Assembly: GCF_902705885.1 (NCBI RefSeq)
Contig: NZ_CACSIP010000021.1
Span: 1 to 61,663, forward strand
Origin: Mycolicibacterium austroafricanum
GTDB taxonomy: Bacteria; Actinomycetota; Actinomycetes; Mycobacteriales; Mycobacteriaceae
Reading direction: 5' to 3'
DNA length: 61,663 nt
The notes under the pieces were generated by a model, which searched no databases, was not told the origin of the DNA, and saw only the letters and a list, made by a program, of their open reading frames with translations. Both the position numbers and the translations under genes were made by a program. Of this stretch, positions 1 through 10,476 are shown piece after piece. Each line of letters begins with the position of its first letter. Within the stretch, counting starts at the first letter, position 1.

Positions 1-54
1 CGAGCCAGGCGCAGGCGACCGGTTTCTGACAGCGGGGCGTTACGGTGGACCACG

Positions 55-114
55 AAGACCTCCAGAGTGAGTGGTGTGTTCCTAGACAGCTCGCACTTCA
101 CTCGGAGGTCTTCT
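55..114. repeat. Long imperfect hairpin
   Basis: The arms GAAGACCTCC (55-64) and GGAGGTCTTC (105-114) are perfect inverted repeats. Pairing continues inward through GAGTGA-type sequence, giving about 20 paired bases around a 20-base loop. An ATG follows at 118 and starts a reading frame that stops after 15 codons. The structure could be the end of a lost insertion sequence or a terminator; nothing in the window decides between these. Confidence 0.5.
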
Positions 115-142
115 TCATGTCACCACGCCACGCCGTCCCTAA

Positions 143-331
143 CGTCCGTGGTCGGTACAGCTAGGCCAGCACGACCGCCGCGAAGCCATCGGCCAGGTCC
201 TGCGCCTGATCGTGGCCGCCCCTGGCTCGTTGACCGGTCGTTATCCCGTCGGCAACACCGGCCGCGTCGAAGCGGGCCTGATGACACCCATGCCCATTCC
301 CGACGACCTCGCCGCCCTCACCAACAGATGA
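143..331 (+). pseudogene. 3' fragment of an unidentified gene
   Basis: A frame open from just after a TAA (140-142) to the TGA at 329-331 encodes about 62 residues of normal protein-like composition, ending MTPMPIPDDLAALTNR. It has no plausible start, and a hairpin lies directly upstream, so it reads as the tail of a truncated gene. Its stop overlaps the HXXEE start in an ATGA, the arrangement of a translationally coupled pair, which supports the frame being genuine. I do not recognise the family. Confidence 0.4.
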
Positions 332-918
332 AACCGGCGGCGCCGCGTACCAAGCGCCGACCGGAACGACCCCGCTGGGCTGTCGCGGCCGCGACGGGGA
401 TCACCGCTGTGACGCTGGGCCTGGGATGGTGGGCTTTCGACCTACTGACAATGACGATCTTCACCGCCGGATTTGCCGGCGGCCTCCTGCTGTGGCTGTT
501 GTTCCCCGCCGGCGGGGACTGGGCAGATGTCCGAATGCCATTCTGGATTGCGTTAAGCCTGTTCCTACTTCACCGCGTCGAAGAAAAGCAGATGGGGTTC
601 TTCGCGTTTCTGGCGACGGTTACCGGAACCTCCAAACCCTCCCCGGCATCCCTGCCAGTCCTGCTGCTCGTCGCGGTGTCGGTTGGCGCGTGGCTGCTGA
701 CACCCATCCTGATGCGCCGCAACCACCCCCTAGGTCGTTACCTGGCCTGGACATTCTTTCCCTCCATGGGTCTGACTGAACTCGCACACTTCGCCGTCTT
801 TCCCTGGTTAAACCCCAGCGGGATCACTGCCTACGTTCCTGGAATGTGGACGGTCCTCGCTCTTGCCCCCGTCGCCTGGTGGGGCATGTGGAGACTTGTT
901 CGCGGCTGGGCGTATTGA
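328..918 (+). CDS. HXXEE domain membrane protein
   Basis: This 196-residue integral membrane protein has about five to six hydrophobic segments and carries His82-x-x-Glu85-Glu86 followed by KQMGFF, the signature after which the HXXEE family is named. The biochemical role of that family is unknown. I chose ATG 328 because it overlaps the stop of the preceding frame (ATGA) and because the open frame upstream has no protein-like character. A decayed relative lies at 31467-32068 inside the 28-kb island. Directly downstream are a methyltransferase remnant and an isoprenylcysteine-methyltransferase-like gene, so this region looks like part of the cargo of the element whose recombinases follow. Confidence 0.72.
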   Translation: MKPAAPRTKRRPERPRWAVAAATGITAVTLGLGWWAFDLLTMTIFTAGFAGGLLLWLLFPAGGDWADVRMPFWIALSLFLLHRVEEKQMGFFAFLATVTGTSKPSPASLPVLLLVAVSVGAWLLTPILMRRNHPLGRYLAWTFFPSMGLTELAHFAVFPWLNPSGITAYVPGMWTVLALAPVAWWGMWRLVRGWAY

Positions 919-954
919 GCTACGAAGCGACAGAGCGCAGGCCGGCAGGGTCTG

Positions 955-1035
955 GTCATATCGGTGACCCGCATGCAGGGCGGCTATCTGCTCGGCGTCG
1001 CCGCCAAGCCGCTCGCTGGGGGCGGTGGGCGGTGA
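955..1035 (+). pseudogene. 3' remnant of a SAM methyltransferase gene
   Basis: The frame from 955 to the TGA at 1033-1035 reads SVTRMQGGYLLGVAAKPL near its end. It closely matches the C-terminus of the intact methyltransferase at 44937-45563 (SVTRIQGDYLLGVAAKPL). DNA similarity begins around 930, and everything upstream has been deleted up to the HXXEE gene. The remnant's stop still overlaps the start of the next gene by four bases, as in the intact copy, so this is the relic of a methyltransferase-isoprenylcysteine-methyltransferase gene pair. Confidence 0.7.
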
Positions 1036-1676
1036 TCGCCGCCGCCGCGCTGACCCTGTTCGTGGTCATGATGTTGCTCGCCGGGGCGCTGCGCACCCTC
1101 ATCCAGCGACACCGCACCGGTGACAGCGGCAACCGACGCACGCTCTCACCGCGCGGCTCGCTGGGCTGGTCGGCACTCACCGCCACCGACATCGGCTACC
1201 TCATGGTGGGTGTCGGCGGCCCACTGGCGCACTGGCTGGGACTACCGCCGGTCAGCGTGCTGCAGCACCCACCCATTCAGGCGCTCGGCGTGGTCTTGGC
1301 GTTGATAGGCATCCTGGCCGCCTTCGGGGCGCAGATGGCCTTGGGTGCGTCCTGGCGGATCGGAGTCGACCAAGGTGAACGCACCGCACTTGTCACCAGC
1401 GGCCCGTTCCGGTGGGTGCGCAACCCCATCTTCACCGCGGTGCTAATCACGTTCCTCGGCCTGGCGCTCATGGTCCCCAACCTCGTCGCACTCATCGGCT
1501 GGGGCCTCGCCCTAACCGGCATCCAGACGCAAGTACGGCTGATCGAAGAGCCCCACCTGCACCGAATCCACGGCGAACCCTACGACCGCTACACCTCCAC
1601 AGTCGGCCGGTTCCTGCCAGGACTGGGACGCCTGCGCACGGACGGACTGCTCGACACCGGGGAGGGGGAGAATTGA
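1032..1676 (+). CDS. Isoprenylcysteine carboxyl methyltransferase (ICMT)-like membrane protein
   Basis: This 214-residue protein has four to five membrane segments and the C-terminal ICMT/PEMT-type signature: RNPIF, then a hydrophobic hairpin, then EEPHL, then HGEPYDRY. That region binds SAM in the family; the bacterial substrates are mostly unknown. It is highly similar over almost its whole length to the protein at 45560-46234. The start GTG 1032 is chosen by alignment with that copy and by its GTGA overlap with the methyltransferase remnant; an upstream in-frame ATG at 846 would add 62 residues without family similarity. Confidence 0.78.
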   Translation: MIAAAALTLFVVMMLLAGALRTLIQRHRTGDSGNRRTLSPRGSLGWSALTATDIGYLMVGVGGPLAHWLGLPPVSVLQHPPIQALGVVLALIGILAAFGAQMALGASWRIGVDQGERTALVTSGPFRWVRNPIFTAVLITFLGLALMVPNLVALIGWGLALTGIQTQVRLIEEPHLHRIHGEPYDRYTSTVGRFLPGLGRLRTDGLLDTGEGEN

Positions 1677-1689
1677 TCACTCCTCGATG

Positions 1690-1833
1690 TTCACTACGCC
1701 GCAACGCGAGTTGGTTAGTTGGTCGGATGGCGTCGCTACCGCAGCAGATGCGGTCTAGCGCTTCGACATTCACGCGGTAGTAGGCCCATGTGCCGCGTTG
1801 GCCGCGGCTGACGAGGCCGCTGTCGACCCGAAC
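1690..1833 (-). pseudogene. Probable 3' remnant of an ArsR-family regulator
   Basis: On the minus strand a short stretch reads VDSGLVSRGQRGTWAYYRV followed by VEALDRI. This resembles the beta-wing and last helix of ArsR/SmtB repressors (AGLV-x-RRGTWxYY). The helix-turn-helix expected upstream is absent, and the preceding codons have no family character. It lies between the ICMT-like gene and the recombinase unit, so it may mark a deletion point or an end of the mobile element. The call rests on this one motif. Confidence 0.4.
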
Positions 1834-1939
1834 GCTAGGTTGACGGTGGCCTCGGCGAGCCGCTTCGCTGTCCAGCACACTTAGAGACCAGCATCGCTCG
1901 CCGAAACAACACGACGACCCTGGATAAGTCGCCCGTCGG

Positions 1940-4478
<2,539 letters not shown>

Positions 4479-4482
<4 letters not shown>

Positions 4483-6242
4483 GCTTCGAGCATTCCGTGG
4501 AGAAGGTGATCGATGAGGTCGCGGTCGGCGTCGGAGACTCGCATTAGCGCCTGTTCCCAGACAGCATTCCCGAGGCGGGTTCGGAGGTCTTCGAGGCGGG
4601 CGTGGTGCTCGGCCCATTCCCGTTGCCACACTGTTGGGTGCAGTGCTGAGCGCAGGTTGTTCAGTGCGGCTCCCAGGTGAGCCAATCGGCTGTGATGTCC
4701 GGGGTGGACCGTTGCGTTCGTGCACGCCAGGCACAGGAGAAACGATGCGGTGCAGCCCAAGTCGGCTGAGTTGGAAAACGGGCTGGCATAGGGATCAGCG
4801 CAATCGGCGGTCGCGGTTTCGACGTGATCTGGATCGCCGCTGTCGCGAAGAGCAGCTACCAGAAGCGTGTTGCGCGCTTGGGTGAGGGCAGCTTCAGCGC
4901 CCGCGGCGATCACGTTCACGGAGTCGCGCTGAACACGACGATCCACCAAAACATAGCTGCGGTCGAAGGTCTGCTCGGACTGCTGCGCAGGTTCTCGCCG
5001 GTTCACGGCTAGGACCGTTCGGCGTCCCCGCAGGAACGGCGAGCCAGTGAAACCCTGCGCCTGCGCCCATGCCGACGCGTCTTGCGACAGCACGCCGAAC
5101 CGGAACACACCAACGGGTTGCTCACGATCAGTGCTGACTTTCAACGGGCCACGATGACCGGTCCGCCACACCATCAACCGGTCTGTCTCAGGTGCGCTTT
5201 GCGCGACGCAGCTGCGGGCGAACCTGGTCGCCTGCAGCGCGTGGGTGATTAACCGGCCCGCAGAACCTGCTCCGGTGTCTGTGACATTTCTGGTTTCGTG
5301 GTGGCGGCTGGGCCCGCGGCGGGGTTTGTCTAGCTCGAGACGGTACGTCGGTTGGCCGTCCGCACCTGGGTCTGGTGAGGCTTTGGGCACCGCGAGGCCT
5401 GCGATGACCGAGAGATTCCACCCGAATTGGGCCATCAGCAGGACCGCCAACGCAGTGGTCTCCATGCGGGAGAGAAACAGCCGTTGCCAAGTGAATTGGG
5501 CTTTCGCGCCGCCTAGCGCCTTCTGGTACTTGTCGGCGGCCACGTAGAGGAAGCCCTCGCTGGCCATGTTGTTCGGTTTGCGTTCTTCGGGGACCAGACC
5601 GGTGCGGGCAAGTACGTCAAGTGCCTCGCCCAGTAGCCACTCTTGGCTGTCCTCAGCGAAGGCGCCGGCGTGCCAGCGCTGCAGGTGCAGGGCGTTGGCG
5701 TCGATGCGTTTACGTGCGGTCCGGAAGGTTCTCCGAGCGGCCACGGTGATGCGAGTGAACTCCTGGTCACTGTAGGACTGGGTGCTGCTGGGTGCGAGCC
5801 GGACGCGTCTAAGGAGTTCATCGGCGACGGCCCCGGACTGCAAGCGCGGATCCTCACGCAACAGAAACGCCATCCTGGTGAAACGCTGTTTGTCGTGCAA
5901 CGGCAGACTGTTGCGCCATCGTCTGAGCACGGCCGCGCTGAGATCGTCGATATCACGCACGGTTTCTGGTTGTGCGGCAAGGAAATCGGCGAAGTACGAC
6001 ACGTGACGCCAGTACTTCGACGAACTGACATGCGTCGACCAGCCTTGGGGCGCGCACCTGGCGGCGAATAACGTGGCCAGTGATCGCTGAAACGGTTCTG
6101 CGACTGTCAGCGTGGAGAAGTCGAACTCCTTGATCTCCCCGCGGGAATTGCGGTGCCGAACCACCAAGGAATCCGGCAACAAGGCCTGCGGTGTTCTGTG
6201 GTCGTACGAGGGTAGGGCCGCGCGCCGCCCGGGTGCGTTCAC
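4479..6242 (-). CDS. Tyrosine recombinase-like protein, second of trio 1
   Basis: This 587-residue middle member of the trio has an N-terminal SAM-like core-binding region (around SSKYWRHVSYFADFLA). Its catalytic half is poorly conserved: FLRGRRTVLAV sits at the HxxR position and RSYVLVD gives a candidate tyrosine. A conserved cysteine segment (FLLCLACTNA) near residue 515 may bind zinc. Starts with GTG, overlapping the upstream stop as GTGA. The homologue at 49482-51266 has 594 residues and the same cysteine segment. Middle members of RIT units often have altered catalytic residues, so it may act only with its partners. Confidence 0.78.
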
Positions 6243-7798
6243 GTGTCGGAGTCCGAGGCGCCAAAGTCCGCGATATCTTGAATGCCGACGGATTCGCGTG
6301 CAATGCGGGTGAATAGCTCGTCCAGCTCGGGCATCGGCGCCGAAGGTGGGCTGGCCGCATCTGCGAGCATGGACCTCAGCTGCAGATCGGCGACCGGCGC
6401 CAGATAGCGCTCAACGGTGGTCTCCCTGGAGGCATGCCCCAACAGATTCTGGACCATGAACCAGGGGTCACCGTAGAGCTGCCGGTAGTCCCGCCGTTCC
6501 TCTGGTGTGAGCCCGAAGCGCTGATCCATCAGGGTGTTGAGGACCACCAGCATGTAGAGGGCGAAGCTGTGACGCGTGGAATGTGGTGTGGCGTAGGGTG
6601 CATGGACTTTGTGGGGGTCCATGCCCACGCGCTCCGGCGGAGTGAGCACCGTAGCGCACCGACGATTGGCGGTGGTAAAGACGCCTTCCCACGAGTGAAT
6701 CCGAAACGGAAGACCTCGCTCGTTGAGCCATAACCACATCGGTTCGGGTCCGTGCGGACCGTCATGGAACAGCGTCATTCGCTCGCTCACGGTGAAGCGG
6801 TCGAGTTCGCGTTCGCCGCCGGATCCATCATTGCCGCGCCACACCACAGTCGGGTTGGCGCCTCCGCCAAACTCGGTAACCATCCGGCGTCCGGGCAACC
6901 GGTCGTAGCGGCCCTGCTTCTGGGCTCGGCGAACTGTGAGCGCGCGCGAAGAATCGCAGTAGGTCTCGACGTCGGCAATCGCATCAGCGGCGACGTAGTA
7001 GGTGCGGGATTTCTTTGATCGGGTGACCTCGGCGGCCACACGACCACGGCAGTATCGGCCGGTCTCGAACTGGCGAGCTGGGACGTCGACCGTCAGCAGG
7101 GAACCACCCTCTGCGCGACGCAGGCCCGAGGACACCATCACACGCACGAATGCGACGTTGCGGTCCTCAAGGCGGCCGACCCACCCAGGCTCAGGAATAC
7201 CGATGGCCGTGTGACCGCAGAGACCGACCCCGATCCACCGCCGCCACGTACGCGGGGTCAACCAGTGCACGTTGCCCCGTTTCGCATCCTTGGCCCTGGC
7301 CGCCGGCACCACAGCTGGCCTGCCATCGCGGCCGACAATCTGCTTGACCACGATCGGATTGACTTGCATATGCCCGTTATCGGTCGCCCAGCGGAACAGG
7401 CTCATCAGTGACGATAGTTCCCGATCCCACTTGGCTCCGCCGATACGACGAGGATTGCGCTCGGCGAACCGTCGCCAGTCCTCGTAGTCCTCAACATCTT
7501 TCGCTGTCGCGCCCGACCAGCAGACGCTCCGGTTCGTCAGGAACGTGAGGAACAAGCGCAAGTCAGTCGCATAGTTGCGGCGCGTCTCCCGCGTATGCCT
7601 GCGAAAAGACCGGGACTGCGCGTAGCCAGTCAGCAAAGGGTCCACCCGATATTCGGGCGAAAGAAAAATCGGGTCGCCCGGACGAACCCCCGCCGACTCC
7701 TCGCGCCCCGTGAAGCCCACCCAATCATCGACCACACGGGGCGGCGCCCCCAAGCTTGTTGCCGCGTCCGGTACCCAGAACACTCTCCACTGCCTCAA
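6239..7798 (-). CDS. Tyrosine recombinase, first of trio 1
   Basis: This 519-residue recombinase has a complete catalytic set: VSSGLRRAEGGSL carries the first Arg, PHSTRHSFALYM the HxxRH box, and LLGHASRETTVERYL the GH and nucleophilic Tyr. An N-terminal core-binding domain occupies about residues 60-170. Translation probably starts at TTG 7798, with alternative starts inside. It is the promoter-proximal gene of the unit. The corresponding gene of the second unit (51263-52832) is frameshifted, so only this copy looks fully functional. Confidence 0.82.
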   Translation of the reverse strand: MRQWRVFWVPDAATSLGAPPRVVDDWVGFTGREESAGVRPGDPIFLSPEYRVDPLLTGYAQSRSFRRHTRETRRNYATDLRLFLTFLTNRSVCWSGATAKDVEDYEDWRRFAERNPRRIGGAKWDRELSSLMSLFRWATDNGHMQVNPIVVKQIVGRDGRPAVVPAARAKDAKRGNVHWLTPRTWRRWIGVGLCGHTAIGIPEPGWVGRLEDRNVAFVRVMVSSGLRRAEGGSLLTVDVPARQFETGRYCRGRVAAEVTRSKKSRTYYVAADAIADVETYCDSSRALTVRRAQKQGRYDRLPGRRMVTEFGGGANPTVVWRGNDGSGGERELDRFTVSERMTLFHDGPHGPEPMWLWLNERGLPFRIHSWEGVFTTANRRCATVLTPPERVGMDPHKVHAPYATPHSTRHSFALYMLVVLNTLMDQRFGLTPEERRDYRQLYGDPWFMVQNLLGHASRETTVERYLAPVADLQLRSMLADAASPPSAPMPELDELFTRIARESVGIQDIADFGASDSDT

Positions 7799-7866
7799 GA
7801 ACGCCTCACTTCGCCATTACCGGACGGGACCGCCACAGGATGCGCCGATATACCGTTCCGCCGCCC

Positions 7867-8349
7867 TCAACACGCTGACGTAGCAGGGAACAAGGCGAGC
7901 AGGCTCAACGTCGGATCGGGCGCTGCGGCGACTGGGCTGTCCCCCGCGGCCCGCTTTAGCGTCCGGTATCCGCGCACCATGTCGCTCAATTCGTACCCGT
8001 CAGCCAAATCTTGTCTGCGCCATCCGAGTTCGAGCTGAGGCAGATCGAGGTCCTCGCGGATGTCATCGGCGAACAGCCCAACGAGGTAGCGCTCCAAGAC
8101 GTCGACCTCGGCAACGAACAGCACCGGGTGTTCGGCGTCGGCGTCGACCGCCTCAGTGAGTTCGAGCCGGTCAGCACCGCGACGACGAACGAAGTACCGG
8201 GTAGGAGCGCCTGCCTCGGAGCGCAACTGAACATCGCCATCGTCGGCGACTGAGGCGAGGTAGTGGGCGGTCCGCGCCCAGCCAAGACAGTCGGCACTCA
8301 GCGCAAGCGGGCCATCTTCGCGGCCCGCTGCGTGCCCGTCCGTTCCCAC
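7867..8349 (-). CDS. Imm61-family-like immunity protein
   Basis: This 160-residue soluble protein has the layout of mycobacterial Imm61 proteins: an N-terminal LGWARTAHYL helix, a middle reading RYFVRRRGADRLELTEAV, then VDVLERYLVGLFADDIR and LPQLELGW. Family members are thought to neutralise secreted polymorphic toxins. No toxin gene is present nearby: upstream (to the right) is a helical plasmid gene, and downstream is the recombinase unit, whose insertion may have removed a partner. The GTG at 8349 is the longest start; a later start is possible. Family assignment is by recognition of the motif pattern only. Confidence 0.6.
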   Translation of the reverse strand: MGTDGHAAGREDGPLALSADCLGWARTAHYLASVADDGDVQLRSEAGAPTRYFVRRRGADRLELTEAVDADAEHPVLFVAEVDVLERYLVGLFADDIREDLDLPQLELGWRRQDLADGYELSDMVRGYRTLKRAAGDSPVAAAPDPTLSLLALFPATSAC

Positions 8350-8414
8350 GCGAATGAGGTTTACGGAGTCGCTCCCCTGCGCTCGAATAAGCGCACGTGT
8401 GGTCGACCGGGTGT

Positions 8415-8879
8415 TCAGATGGCGATCTCTGGCTCCTCGCGCTCGCGCTCAATACCCTGCTGCCGCTTGACCGAGGCACTGACGGTCGTGGCGAGCATGC
8501 GCCCGTGGCCGATGACCTGTCGGGCTGCGGCCCGTTCGTCGTCGGTGAGGTCGCGCTGGCGGGCAACCTGGCGCGCCTTGCTCACTGCCGAGCGGGCCAG
8601 TTCCCGCCGGCGCCGGGGCTCGGTGCTGCCGCGGGCGTCGGCGAGGGCCGACTGGGCCTCGCGGAGCAGGCTTCGCGCGGTGATGGCGAGTGCGTCCTGC
8701 ATCACCGCCAGCGCACGCTCGCGATCGGCACTGCTCGTCGCGTCACCTACAGCCACTTCGGCGGCGGTGTCGGCCGCGGACCGCGCGTACTGGCCTTGCC
8801 GGTGTGGGTCGGTCTCGGATTGCGCGGTGTGCAAGTCACTTTCGGCGCCCTGCAAACTTGCCGGTTCCGGTGTGGTCAT
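8415..8879 (-). CDS. Small helical plasmid protein of unknown function
   Basis: This 154-residue hydrophilic, almost entirely helical protein is rich in A, R and E (repeated S-x-A-DTAAE and ALADARG-type segments), with no membrane segment or catalytic motif. The start is ATG 8879; the frame is open 100 codons further upstream, but that part has the character of antisense DNA. In composition it resembles the protein at 15970-16440 next to the relaxase. It lies divergent from the gene at 9200, across a control region with palindromes. I do not recognise a family. Confidence 0.55.
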   Translation of the reverse strand: MTTPEPASLQGAESDLHTAQSETDPHRQGQYARSAADTAAEVAVGDATSSADRERALAVMQDALAITARSLLREAQSALADARGSTEPRRRRELARSAVSKARQVARQRDLTDDERAAARQVIGHGRMLATTVSASVKRQQGIEREREEPEIAI

Positions 8880-9131
8880 GAGCCGGACGCTACGGAGGTC
8901 GGCGCGGTTCCGTCCACCACCAGAGCCAACATCGCGGACAACTTTCTTGCCGCGGCGATGGAGGCCGCTTGCATGCAGGCCCTGTCCGCCGCTGGTCACT
9001 TCGTGCGCCGCCGCGGCGTTCGTGCGAAACAGGTTGCTCGACCCGCCGGTAAGTCGGGGGGTCGGGAAACGAAAGGCCAGGAAGAGGAGGGTTTCGGTGG
9101 GCGGAAAGGTTCTGTTTGATGGTCGAAAAGT

Positions 9132-9177
9132 GTTGCTAGACAACGCATTACGCGATAGACTGTTAACTATAGATAAC
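9132..9177 (+). promoter_or_regulatory. Promoter-operator of the gene at 9200, shared 17-bp element
   Basis: Positions 9161-9177 read TGTTAACTATAGATAAC. Read as its reverse complement, this matches 14 of 17 bases of the arm at 11710-11726. The TATAGA core (9168-9173) lies 26 bases before the ATG at 9200, a suitable place for a -10 box. A second inverted repeat, GTTG-ctaga-CAAC, lies at 9132-9144. The same element occurs in three other backbone promoters (10436-10453 and both arms at 11710-11748). Confidence 0.6.
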
Positions 9178-9199
9178 ACTCACTCGAAAGGGTAGACCC

Positions 9200-9748
9200 A
9201 TGGAGACTCGCCTCACCGAAGCCCACCTCACCCCCGCAGCTCTGGTCAGCCACACGATGATTCGCATTCAGGGCGAGCAGGACGGCGACCTCGCCGTCTA
9301 CCACGCCTGCTCACCCAACGCCAGGCTGCGTCTGCAATGGGGCGGCATCCTGATGACGATGCTGAACGCGCAGGCCTGCCAGGGCGTGCTCGAAGGGTTC
9401 AGCGCCGCCCGCTCGGCGATGACCCTGATCCCCCGCCAGATCCCGGCAGCGCCCCCGGCGGCGGCCGACCCCTTTGCCCTGCCCACCGTGGCCATCGACT
9501 GGACCCGCCGACCCGCCTACGCGGTGGTTCCCCGCCAAGAACTCTCCCGGGACCGCAAGCGCCAGCTCAAGTGGTTAGACCTTCACATGGGCCCTGTGAC
9601 TTTCCAGATCCTTGACCAGGCCGGATGCGTCGGCGCAGTCGAGATTCTCCAGGCCGCGCATCACACCGCGACCCGTGTGTTCCTGGACGGCCCCGAGCAC
9701 GCGCAGGACCCCACCGAGAACGACTACACGCCCCCGCCGAGCACGTAG
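9200..9748 (+). CDS. Conserved-looking plasmid protein of unknown function
   Basis: This 182-residue protein has ATG 9200 preceded by GAAAGGG at suitable spacing and by a promoter-like element. It is soluble, with a Pro/Ala-rich linker near residues 82-92 and a basic segment around RQELSRDRKRQLKWL. There is no recognisable domain. It lies first in the group of backbone genes that share the 17-bp element, and a strong terminator follows, so it is probably transcribed alone. Confidence 0.6.
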   Translation: METRLTEAHLTPAALVSHTMIRIQGEQDGDLAVYHACSPNARLRLQWGGILMTMLNAQACQGVLEGFSAARSAMTLIPRQIPAAPPAAADPFALPTVAIDWTRRPAYAVVPRQELSRDRKRQLKWLDLHMGPVTFQILDQAGCVGAVEILQAAHHTATRVFLDGPEHAQDPTENDYTPPPST

Positions 9749-9751
9749 CGG

Positions 9752-9791
9752 TTATCCACAGGGCAACCCGACGCCGGGCCTGTTATCCACA
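9752..9791 (+). other. Two exact DnaA-box-like 9-mers
   Basis: TTATCCACA occurs at 9752-9760 and again at 9783-9791, in the same orientation and 31 bases apart, just after the stop codon of the 9200 gene. This is the exact Escherichia coli DnaA-box consensus; mycobacterial boxes are usually close variants of it. The second copy lies inside the terminator hairpin. The pair could belong to a replication region, although no replication initiator is seen nearby. Confidence 0.4.
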
Positions 9792-9817
9792 ACCACGGAT
9801 AGCAGGCCCGGCGTTTT
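9772..9817 (+). terminator. Intrinsic terminator
   Basis: A 17-base stem pairs CGCCGGGCCTGTTATCC (9772-9788) with GGATAGCAGGCCCGGCG (9797-9813), with one mismatch, around the loop ACAACCAC. TTTT follows at 9814-9817. It should end transcription of the gene at 9200-9748. Confidence 0.8.
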
Positions 9818-9877
9818 GGTGTTTAGGGCAGACAATCGCGGTAGCCGAGTCTTTCCGCCCATTCGAGGAGACCCACC

Positions 9878-10174
9878 ATGACTGTGCCCTGGTCGCTGAC
9901 CACCACCACACCGGTCCGGATCGACACCACGATCGGCGCCTCGGATGACCACGATGCGGCAGTAACCGCCGTGCTGTTCGCCGCCCAGGACGCCATCGCC
10001 GCCGATGAGCGATCAGCAGCGCCAGCGGCCCGCTACGAATTGCGCGCGGCCGACGAGCTGGTAGCGCTCATTGGCACCGGAGCCGGCGAGGACGGCAGGC
10101 CCGACTACGCCTCGACCGGCGAGCTGATTCAGCGCATCGAGTGTCAGCGCTACCTCAGTGCGGCGCCGTACTAA
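9878..10174 (+). CDS. Small plasmid protein of unknown function
   Basis: This 98-residue acidic, soluble protein has ATG 9878 preceded by GAGGAGACCCACC, a good ribosome-binding site. The middle is Ala-rich and probably helical (AVTAVLFAAQDAIAADE). Its last 20 bases overlap the 3' end of the convergent XRE gene, so the two messages are antisense there. No family is recognised; the ribosome-binding site and codon pattern are the support for it being real. Confidence 0.55.
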   Translation: MTVPWSLTTTTPVRIDTTIGASDDHDAAVTAVLFAAQDAIAADERSAAPAARYELRAADELVALIGTGAGEDGRPDYASTGELIQRIECQRYLSAAPY

Positions 10175-10415
10175 CAGGCTGCTTCTCCAGCAGCTGTGCA
10201 GGATCCACGCCGAGGCCGCGGGCCAGATGCACCAGCACCACCACGGTCGGGCACTTGTTCCCCGCCTCGACAGTGTTGAGATATACACGACTGATCCCCG
10301 CGAGCTGGGCAAGCTTGGTCTGCGAAAGGCCGGCGGCGGTGCGGTGCTCACGGATCGCCGTGCCGAGGGCCGCGATGATCTCCGAACCGTCGTCCGTGGA
10401 CGCAATGTCGTCCAT
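10155..10415 (-). CDS. XRE-family helix-turn-helix repressor
   Basis: This 86-residue single-domain regulator carries a Cro/CI-type helix-turn-helix: TAIREHRTAAGLSQTKLAQLAGISRVYLNTV is seen over residues 14-45, followed by the typical P-T-x-x-x-L-x-x-LA-x-x-LGV segment. The start is ATG 10415. A 17-bp element placed directly upstream (10436-10453) is shared with three other promoters in this region, so the protein is a natural candidate for a common autoregulated repressor. That link is inferred from position only. Confidence 0.8.
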   Translation of the reverse strand: MDDIASTDDGSEIIAALGTAIREHRTAAGLSQTKLAQLAGISRVYLNTVEAGNKCPTVVVLVHLARGLGVDPAQLLEKQPVSTAPH

Positions 10416-10435
10416 GCCCAGCTCCCTCCGGCGGT

Positions 10436-10453
10436 GTTGTCTATAGGTTACAC
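10436..10453 (-). promoter_or_regulatory. Promoter-operator of the XRE gene, shared 17-bp element
   Basis: On the plus strand 10436-10452 reads GTTGTCTATAGGTTACA, matching 15 of 17 bases of the arm at 11710-11726. On the minus strand its TATAGA hexamer (10445-10440) lies 24 bases before the XRE start codon at 10415, so it can serve as both -10 box and operator. Confidence 0.6.
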
Positions 10454-10476
10454 CGCCATCGTGGGCGCGGGTGCTC

